64,000 nucleotides of DNA from Linanthus parryae (lineage: Eukaryota; Streptophyta; Magnoliopsida; Ericales; Polemoniaceae). The notes under the pieces were generated by a model that was given only the letters and a program-made list of their open reading frames with translations, was not told the DNA's origin and searched no databases. Made by a program: the position numbers and the translations under genes. Of this stretch, positions 55,999-64,000 are shown piece by piece (positions within the stretch are counted from its first letter, which is position 1; each line of letters opens with the position of its first letter). Location: the NCBI GenBank assembly GCA_023055425.1, contig JALGPY010000010.1, positions 19,131,363-19,195,362 on the forward strand, given 5' to 3'.

Positions 55999-58020
55999 GG
56001 ATTGTTCCTCCTGAATACTCCTTTAAGTTCTATAAACAGAGACTTCATTCCACTCATGTGCCTGGAGCAACCACTTTTCAGAAACTACTTCTGATCCTTA
56101 GTCTTCGTGACAGCCTGCGAAATTCGATCAATGCCTCAATAGGCAATAAGACCAAGTGTAGAATTTGGACTCATATTCAGAATCAACCATATTAGGTGGT
56201 CTGATTCATTTAGGAACCCAAATTTGCTTCACTTGTCCCTTAAGAAGATAAGGATAGGTGTTCCTCATTATGTGAGGTTCTGTCCTTCTAAAGGGGAAAG
56301 TTGACTTCACATTACCAAGTTTTCCACACTAGAAACATTTTGAAGAATGTCTATTTCCTGCTTTCACAAAGGTGGTTTTGTTCTTCTTTGGAAAATTTAG
56401 ATTGTAACCAATCCCACTTTTTTGTACAGAATGCCGACTTCCTCCAAGCATGAGATTGAGGTTATGTTCTGAGCCTGTAAATCATGATAAAACTTTCCTT
56501 GATCCTTAAAGTTTCCCATTCAATGAAGTGTTTGTTTTTCTAAATCATCTGAAAGATGTTTCAGATCAACAAACTTATCTGTTAAAAGAGTATTTTCATC
56601 TGCAACTTTCTTGACCTGTGTCTTCAAGGCTTTCAACCTTCTATCAGAATCTTTGAAGTCACTGTCAATTTTTACTTAGCTACCTTAAGAGTTTTTTTAA
56701 GAAAAACCAACTCTAAATTTTCCTTTGCCTGCTCATGAACTTTAACTTTCAAAGATTTAGTATCATTTCTATAAATTTTCTCATTTAAAAACATACTTTT
56801 GAGGATTTCAGGTTAGACATCATAAGGGCTAGCAAGTAAATTTCTTACCATGTCCTCAATATGTTTGTCTGAGCCATTTCCTTCTTCATGCTCAGCCATC
56901 AAACAAGATTAGTTTTTTCTTCATCTGAGTCTGAATCACTTCATGAATCAAAATCACTCCATAAAGCAACCATGGCTTTTTTCCTTCTTTTGTCATTTTC
57001 CTTCTTAGGGAAATGCTTGTTCTTTTTGTTTTGAGGACAATCCCTCACCAGGTGATCTGCATATCCAAATTCAAAGCAATTCATTACTTTTGATTTATGT
57101 TAATGTGATGAAGACATACCTATGTGATCCTTGCTGCTTGAGGATCTTGACTTGTCTTTGTTCTAGTTCTTATTTCCAAAAAAATTCTTCATTTTTAGAA
57201 TTCTGGTCAAAGATTTGGAGATCAAGGCGAAATATTCCTCATCATTATCATCTTCATGTTCAAGGCATTGAGATTTCCCACTGTCTTTATCCTTGAGTGC
57301 TAGGTTCTTGATGATATCACTCATGTCTCCATCCACTTCCTTCATAGAAATCTCATGAGGGAGCAGCTTGCCTTGCAGATCATCAAGCTGCAGAAGACTC
57401 AAATCATGAGCTTCTTCAATTGTAGTGGTCTTTAGTTCCCACTTGGCTTTAGGAAGATTCCAAAATCTTTCTGACCTTTTCTTCATTTGAGAAGGCTTTC
57501 CACAAGGACTACAGATTATTCACAATGTCTGTGAACCTTTTGAACATGTCCTTGAGGGATTCATCAGAATTCATCTTGAATAACTCATATTGCCTCAGAA
57601 GAATGTTGAGTTTGGTCTGCTTGACCTGGCTAGTTCCTTCATATGTCACAACCAGTTTGTCTCAAATCTCCTTGGCATTTTTGCAGTTGGAGATCCTCTT
57701 GAACTCATCTGCACTAGGAGCAAAATATAATAAGTTCAGAACTTTGTAGTTCTTTGATACCTTTTCCAATTCAGTGACTGAAACATCTTCCTCATATTTC
57801 TCAGTATTGACTCCATCTGTAGTATCATAGCAAACATAAGGACCATTCTGAGTGATTGACCAAAGTACCATGTCATGATCTGTGATGAACATCATCATCA
57901 ATGCTTTCTAGTGCACAAAATTGTTACCACAGAACAGTGGAGGTCTGTTGGATGCCCTTCCTTGTGAGAATCCACCACCTACATTACTCAATATCACAAG
58001 ATGGTTAGATCCTTACAGTG
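55999..58020 (-). pseudogene. gag: Sirevirus fragment: gag and start of protease
   Basis: This is co-linear with E2 positions about 23920-25960 on the minus strand. The best frames are 57901-57662 (MVLWSITQNGPYV, then VTELEKVSKNYKVLNLLY) and 57486-57163 (FWNLPKAKWELKTTTIEEAH, then LKMKNFFG), matching the UBN2-type gag. Traces of the coiled coil and knuckle lie at 56300-57110. The protease region is at the left edge (near 56000-56090). Everything downstream of protease is missing; the sequence changes to E4 integrase/RT spacer at 55998. It is a different copy from E2, with many substitutions. Confidence 0.85.
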
Positions 58021-58040
58021 ACCCAAGCTCTAATTCCAAT

Positions 58041-59500
58041 TTAAAGTATCTAGTGCAGGTCAAAAAAGGATCTGAATACTCTATAATGGGGGGGGGGGTG
58101 AATAGAGTATGAAAACTTTTGAAAAATGAAAACAAAGTTAAGAAGGAATCTCAAGGCATTGGAAAGTTTTGAAGAAGTTTTAAACAAGTTGAAATTTTCT
58201 GAAGCTTTAATGTTTGAGACAGGAAATTCTCCAAAGCTTTGGAGCTTCCTGTATTGTGCAGTTTTGTATCCTGAATGAATAATTGTAAAGTAAAGCAATG
58301 AAAACAAGTAATTTTTACAAAGTTCAACCACAAATGGGCCTACTGCCGGCCTGAGGGAATCTATCCCTCCAGTATTTGAACAACTTCTTATTAATTACAG
58401 ACTTAGCTCTAGATCTCAAGTCTAAGTGAACTACCTTACACTTATACATCTTGTGGTTCCAAACCTATCTAGTTCCAGCTACAATCTAGTGAAACAATAA
58501 GAACCTCTTGTTATTCACATGAACAACTAACTTACTAAAGTTGGTGAGGTTAAGGATATCAAATGAATTACACAATGAATTAACAAGAAAGAAGAAGACA
58601 GTGAACAGATAAGTAGTGAAGCTTGGAAGTGTTCTTCAAATATAGAATGATTGATATTATGGAATCCTGAATGATTGACTGTGTGAAGAGTTTTCTGTTG
58701 ATCTTCCACGAATGAATTCTCTTCTGTATCTCATTTGAACAGCTCTCTCTCTCTTCTATTTGAAATATAAATTCAGTCATAAAACAAACAACAACAACAA
58801 CATGAGAAATTTTAGGAACCAACTCCATACAAATCCTCAACCCTCAACAACTTCTTTCAACAACTATGTTTGAATAGCTGATTTGATTTTGTTAGGCAGG
58901 TTTGAACGACGATCAATCCTGCACAACATAATCACAAGATCAAATTCAATCCAGATAAAATAGCATAAATATACTAATCTGTTTGACAGATCAGTTTATA
59001 AAATAAACTTAGCTATTTTCCAATTCAGATTGAAATCTATATATGTAACCAGTATATTTCACCAAGTAATAATTAATGATAAGATTATGACTAATAAAAA
59101 TTCAATAACCAATCATACAAACAGATAAATCAATATACACAAAGAATCAGTTGGCCACAAATATAACTAGCGGAAGCCCAAGGGCAACCTCCAAACCTTT
59201 TGAGCTTTGGTTGCCTTTCAAAGCTTTGGTCAGCACCACTGATCCTAGAATCCAATCAATATGTATAATCTATGAGCATTAGAATCTCTATATATAGACT
59301 CACGAATATTTATAAGAGACACTATAAGGACTTATAAGCAACATTCAATCCAATGTCTAGCCTGCAACAGAGAAACCTGTCAGAAAGCATATAACAAGTT
59401 CATAAGCAAAATTGAACTTCAGAGCTTTGAAGTTTTGATCCTGTCTATTAAGTATTCTTGTCTTTCATCATCTTTAAAGTGAAAAAGCCCCCCTGAGTTC
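58041..59500 (-). repeat. 5' LTR of the Sirevirus fragment
   Basis: A primer-site-like CTCTAATTCCAAT precedes it at 58028-58040. The LTR is related to 25976-27394 (GGAGCTTCC..., TTCTTATTAAT, CTAGTTCCAG...). It has two perfect CAAAGCTTTG palindromes (58232, 59219). A run of ten G lies near 58088. Its right end fades near 59480-59500. Confidence 0.8.
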
Positions 59501-59658
59501 ATACATCCCATTCATTCAAAGGGGTTGAATTATCAGTAATGAATGTTGGAATAACTCAAATCGAATTGAAAATCAAGCGGCGCAACAAATCAAATAAAGT
59601 GGAATACAAAATAGCTGACTTGGAGGGTTCATCAATATGCAAAAAGAGGGGGTGTGTT
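59501..59658 (+). other. Short stretch ending in a polypurine-like tract
   Basis: GCAAAAAGAGGGGG at about 59639-59652 lies just before the LTR fragment at 59659 and may be its polypurine tract. The rest is unidentified. Confidence 0.4.
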
Positions 59659-60439
59659 TGTTGGAGTATTTCCTAGAGACAATCTATTTATCGTGACATT
59701 TTTACAAAGGCTTTCCATTTATTGTGTTATCTATATAGAGATATGTTGACATAATGAAGTCCATAGAACAACTTAGAATAACTTATTAAGACAACTATAA
59801 TGCACCGAGAATAGTATGTGGGTAGATCGATATGGAGATATCAAGTCTAACACATGGGTACGCATTAGGAGTAATGGCGTACTGGATGACCCACCTTGAG
59901 AATGCTACATGGGAGTTATGTGAACGTCACAAGTGCTTCTCATAGTGACAATAATGTTGTGATACTTAGACTTGAAGTCACTAGATACTCTAGTTGTAAA
60001 TTATCATTTTTTAATATCGTGAAACGTTACACCGTAACTGGGTAACTATAAAGGCGATCGTCGGACATGATATGAAGCAACTGAGAGATGGTAGTGACGT
60101 ATAGAGGATTTGTCCCTCCCGCATAATTGGAGTAAATATCCACAACCACTCGATGAGCAGGACTTAGGGAACCGCACGACCATGCTCAAATTACTTAATG
60201 TGAGATATTGATGTTATTTGTTTATCTAAATCTACTCACAGATCGAGAAGCTATGGATTAGATATAAAAGTCCGACACTCCATGTCTGTGTCGAATATGG
60301 ATAAAAAAGGGATTATACAGCACGCTAACATTGGTCGCAGAGGTTTGTCAGATCACTGACTATTCCTAGTAGTTAGGTAGCATTGGTGTCTTGCTAGACG
60401 CCGATCAATATTCGTAATTGTTACGACCACCGTAATAGG
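59659..60439 (+). repeat. LTR fragment of an Angela-like element
   Basis: It starts TGTTGGAGTATTTCCTAGAG and follows the first half of the E1 and E4 LTRs (GAGATATGTT(A/G)ACATAA, CTAACACATGGGTACGCATTAG). It is cut by the E5 LTR at 60440. It is too different from the E4 LTR to be called its partner with confidence. Confidence 0.8.
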
Positions 60440-61803
60440 TGTTGGAAATATGCCCTAGAGGCAATCTATTTCTTGTGACATTTGTGGATTTACTATTCAT
60501 TATTTCATGGATATGTAGTATGTTAACATGAATGAAGTCCTTAAAATATAAATTTTATATTCTTAAATATCTCTAGTCGATTATATTGATTAAGCAAGAC
60601 AATCAACTATAGACTAGTATGGGGTTGGATTGATATGGAGATATCACGATCCAACACATGGGAATGCATTAGGGGTAATTTCATACTGGATCGACCCACA
60701 ACGAGAAGGCTACATACAACTTATGTAAAGTCAAGTGCTTATTGTAGTGACAATGGTATTGTCATCCTTAGACTTGAAGTCACTAGATCCTCTAGTTGTG
60801 GAATATTGTGTTTTGATAGCGTCAAACGCTACACCGTACCTGGGTAGAAATAAAGGCAACTATCGGATACCATAGGAGGCAAGCTTCGAGATGGTAGTGA
60901 TGTAGATAGAATTTGTCCCTCCCACATAACAGGAGCAAATATCCACGGCCACTCGAGGGATGGTGCTTATAGAATGTATGCCAGACTCAAATAAATCAAT
61001 ATAGGATATTGATGTTATTTACATGGATTCCCAGGATCGAGAAACTATGGATTAGATATACGAGTGTGACTTGTATGTCTCGTTTCCAATCCGGATATAG
61101 AGATTCGCAAGGTTTGTCGGATGACTATTTCTATTAGTTGGGTAGCGTGGATGTCATGCTAGAGGCCACTCCATGTTTCTAAATTGTTACTACCAACTAA
61201 CTAGAAACCTATGGGGTCACACTCCCTATGGATTAGACCGGAATCGGGTATTAATTAATATGATTAATTAATAAGAATGATCTATACGCAAATACTTGCA
61301 AACTTAGTCGTACTAATTTGCAAGTCGGACTAATCCGTGAATTGACATGATTAGGATTGGGGCTTTTATGCATTCAACAAGGAGTTGTTGGACTATATAA
61401 AGGACACTCCTAGCGTCATTCCCACACTAATGCTCATAACACATTGAGTGGGAGAGAGAAGCAAGGAGAGTGAGAAAATCCCATAGGAGAGCCGAGCCCC
61501 CCTTGGGACCGCCCCTACCCCATCGGCCACAAGAGGTGCCGCCCACTCATGCTCCGTTTTGCGTGATCGTGATATTCTTCCTCTTATTCCTTCAACCCTA
61601 GCTAGCACAAAGGATAGGAGTGGACTAGCCATAGACACGTGAACACTATTTCACGTGTGAAGTCATCACAAGAGAACCCAAAAGTATGTAGATACTAGAA
61701 TCCTTTACTTTTGTTATGTAGTCTCTTCCTGTGATCCTTGGAGGGTCTTGAGAAGTATTAAATTTTGTTGTTCAGCTGCGTAACTTTCCTTTAAACCCTT
61801 ACA
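60440..61803 (+). repeat. 5' LTR of E5
   Basis: 1364 bp starting TGTTGGAAATATGCCCTAGAGG and ending CCTTACA next to the primer site. It matches the E-A and E3 LTRs read on the minus strand, including GGACTATATAAAGGAC. Confidence 0.93.
61391..61403 (+). promoter_or_regulatory. TATA box in the E5 LTR
   Basis: GACTATATAAAGG, at the place conserved in the E-A and E3 LTRs. The likely core promoter of the element. Confidence 0.6.
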
Positions 61804-61804
61804 G

Positions 61805-61816
61805 TGGTATCAGAGA
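61805..61816 (+). other. Primer-binding site of E5
   Basis: TGGTATCAGAGA, one base from the LTR. It matches the tRNA-Met site except for the last base. Confidence 0.93.
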
Positions 61817-63572
61817 CGCAGGTCGTAGAGCATAACGTATTATATGTGTTACGATTTTTGTTGTTTTACACTTTAATTGTTGTTTATCGCGTAAAACGGA
61901 CAAATAAAGCATATTGATGCAATTTGTGAATATGATTCAAGACAAATAATATCTAATGTCACATGGGATGTAAGGATTAGTGAATTTGGATCACATAGGA
62001 TGTGAAAAATTCGGATCTAGAAAACTAGGGTTCGAGCACAAGTTGGAAGAAGGTGTTTTTCAAAGTTGGAAACAGCTAAAACTTGGGAAACAAGGAGGAA
62101 GTTGTTTTGGAAACAAATAAACTTGGGGAACATGGAGGAAGTTGTTTTGGAAACAACTAAACTCGGTCAACAAGGAGGAAGTTGTTTTTTCGAAACAACT
62201 CCCATAAGAGGTTGGGACCCCCCTAGGGGACCACCCTCTCCTCCGTGCAGCCCAAGAAAGCTACGGCCAAGGGGTCGGGCCTACATAGCGCACGGCCTAG
62301 CCGTTTGGGCTTGGGGCCGGCCAGCCCCAAGTCCTTGTGGAGGTCCTTTAGGGGTTTTGCCATGGTAATGGTGGGCCCTCTTGGACCGTTTTGACCATAG
62401 TTCATCCAAAATCAACTAAAATTGACCAAGCGCGTTAAAATTTGATTTTAACTGTTTATTTTATTTTTGCATGGTGATTGGATATGGCCTTAGGTTTTGG
62501 GTTGTTGTGGATGTTTATTTTGTGGTTTGTTTTACGGCCAGCGAGCTGATAAAATTAATGTAATAGTTAATTAGGTTTTACGGCCTGCGAGCCGGTCTTC
62601 TTCTCAACTTGTGAGATCTTTTTATTTAGTATAGATGCTAGCTAGTATTAGATAAAATAGATGATAGTCAATATGGAGAAGAAGAAGCCTAAAGAATTAA
62701 AGCAACCACAAGATGGAGCTTTCCACAAGGCTAAGGAGCATGGAGCATTCCACAAGCTACGGAGCATGGACCAAAAGATGGAGGTACATGGAGATGAGCT
62801 TGCTATTTTAGGGTTCATAGATAGTTTCATTGGCTTGAGAATATCTTATTTTAGAGACCATATCGATATCACGTTTTAATTTGTTTGTGGTTGTTTATTT
62901 ATTGCCTTATAATTTTATTGTTGGTGTATGGATGATGCATGAAAAATTGATAATAAGATAATTAACAACCAGAATCTTTTAGTTGTGAGTTTGCCTAACT
63001 GAAAATAAGTAGATCAGTTTATATGGATCAACAAAACAATTAAAACAGGAAAAAGCAAAATCCCTCAATTTAAATATTGCGTTTCGCCTTCTCGTTACTT
63101 AAACACTCATCATGATTATGATTACCAAGCTCGTGCATGCCAAAGCAGGGAAACTTGTTTTTGTGATGGTGTGATGCGATGATACAAGTAAGTAGGTGCA
63201 AATGTTTGGGTAAGAGGTTGGATGCAACTAGGTGATTTTAATGGGATTAAAACCTAGAGGCAACCAATTGGGATTATATATGGGATAGATGAATAAGGAG
63301 TTATTTTCCCAATTGAATCAAGAGTTGTATGGGATGCAATTGGAATTTTTCCTACCTAAACAATTAATTTTGGGTGACTTGCCAAACCAAGCTAAAAAAA
63401 ATGTGAAATATGGATCTTGGCCCACTACAAAATATAATGATATTTTACGCATTAATATGGAGGATTATTAATCCGAGAAAAATAGTGGGATATATGTTTA
63501 ACAATTTAAGTCCTTGTTAGGTATAGTCATACGTCACATTACTTTGCATAATCCATTTGTGTTAAAAAATCC
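61817..63572 (+). other. E5 leader
   Basis: Co-linear with the E-A and E3 leaders: GGTCGTAGAGCATAA after the primer site, the GC-rich patch near 62210-62380, two AGCGAGCTG/GCGAGCCGG words near 62540-62595 and the shared leader block at 63060-63560. A triple repeat of an AACAAGGAGGAAGTTGTTTT-type unit lies at about 62090-62190. No gene. Confidence 0.8.
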
Positions 63573-64000
63573 ATGGCATTAAACAAACAAAACGCGACTT
63601 TATGTCCTTAGGAAGAAGAAGTTGTCTGGAATATATTTTCTTGACTGGTATAAAATTGAGAATTATTCTCAAATGAAAGGAAAAATGTTGTACATCGTAG
63701 AACATAAATTTCTCTTCCTACCGACTAGCAAGAAACACTAAAAGCCTAATCGAAGGAAAATCATAGAATGGTTCTTTGGATGTAACTTGCCTCATTTCAG
63801 CTGCCATGAACTCTGAGCCTCGGAAGAAAGATGAGAAACATGAGGGCCTACGATATGATCATACATTAAAAGAAGCTCTTTCAAAGAGCGATCTTGACAT
63901 GAAAGGCTTGACGTGATGCTCCACTTTGCACTCTCTTGCTTAGCACTCGTCATGATCAAGATGGAATAAGTTCGGGCTTTCCAAAGCAAGGTGACTTGAT
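63573..64000 (+). pseudogene. gag: E5 gag remnant, runs off the window
   Basis: ATG 63573 (MALNKQNATLCP, then TAG) is the same gag start as in E4. Later homology is broken by frameshifts (near 63765-63850 it matches the LDVTCLMLATMNSE part of E4). From about 63940 the sequence (CTTAGCACTCGTCATGATCA, then TTTCCAAAGCAAGG) is leader-like, exactly as in E4 gag. It is not functional. Confidence 0.85.

Larger units (their letters stand above)
60440..64000 (+). mobile_element. E5: Angela-like Ty1/copia retrotransposon, 5' part
   Basis: The 5' LTR, primer site, leader and the start of a broken gag are on the plus strand, and the element runs off the window. ATAGG precedes the LTR; the other target copy would lie outside. 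Its LTR and leader are the reverse-orientation relatives of E-A and E3. Confidence 0.92.

Overview
This is plant nuclear DNA, almost certainly from a flowering plant. The species cannot be told from the window. It is AT-rich and built nearly entirely of nested, mostly dead transposable elements. I found no complete cellular gene, no RNA gene and no CRISPR array. The main families are Ty1/copia elements of the Angela-like type (LTR starting TGTTGGAATATGCCCTAGAGG, primer site matching initiator tRNA-Met), a Sirevirus-type copia element with an extra ORF after pol, CACTA DNA transposons, a LINE, a MULE-like element and a Helitron. I label the Angela-like elements E-A and E1 to E5 for reference (E2 is the Sirevirus).

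Layout. E1 (plus strand) enters from the left: its leader is at 1-522 and its decayed gag-pol and 3' LTR at 9001-13851. It is split by E-A (minus strand, 523-9000, TSD AGATA), the best preserved element. E-A has two 1432-bp LTRs and a pol frame with only four nonsense codons. From 13852 to 15045 there is old unassigned DNA. A CACTA transposon (15049-37884, TSD TTA) is opened by Sirevirus E2 (minus, about 17264-35550). The right LTR of E2 is in turn opened by E3 (minus, 27395-35487, TSD CAAGG), giving three nested levels with boundaries that can be read. Next to the CACTA, at 38190-38500 on the minus strand, are two exon-like segments of an unrecognised gene.

From 38522 a second plus-strand Angela-like element (E4) begins. 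Its leader is interrupted twice. The first block (41412-49229) holds an unidentified remnant, a MULE-like element with a gene-like interior (41694-42799), a LINE with an inverted middle (about 43026-48474) and the 3' end of a second CACTA. The second insertion is a minus-strand Helitron (49446 to about 53631). E4 gag-pol remnants resume at 53667 and stop at 55998 against a Sirevirus fragment (55999 to about 59500). An LTR fragment (59659-60439) follows. It is cut by the 5' LTR of E5 (60440-61803), whose leader and broken gag run off the right end.

How it fits together. E1, E3, E4 and E5 have badly decayed coding regions but recognisable LTRs, primer sites and leaders. E4 and E5 also share the same odd structure, a piece of leader embedded in gag. 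This suggests a coding-dead lineage copied in trans by an Angela-like helper. The most unusual sequence signal is the 10-bp palindrome CAAAGCTTTG, seen 13 times in E2 and twice in the related fragment, in LTR, non-coding and protein-coding positions. I did not find a wholly new biological system. The strongest leads are this palindrome, the defective-lineage structure and the inverted LINE.
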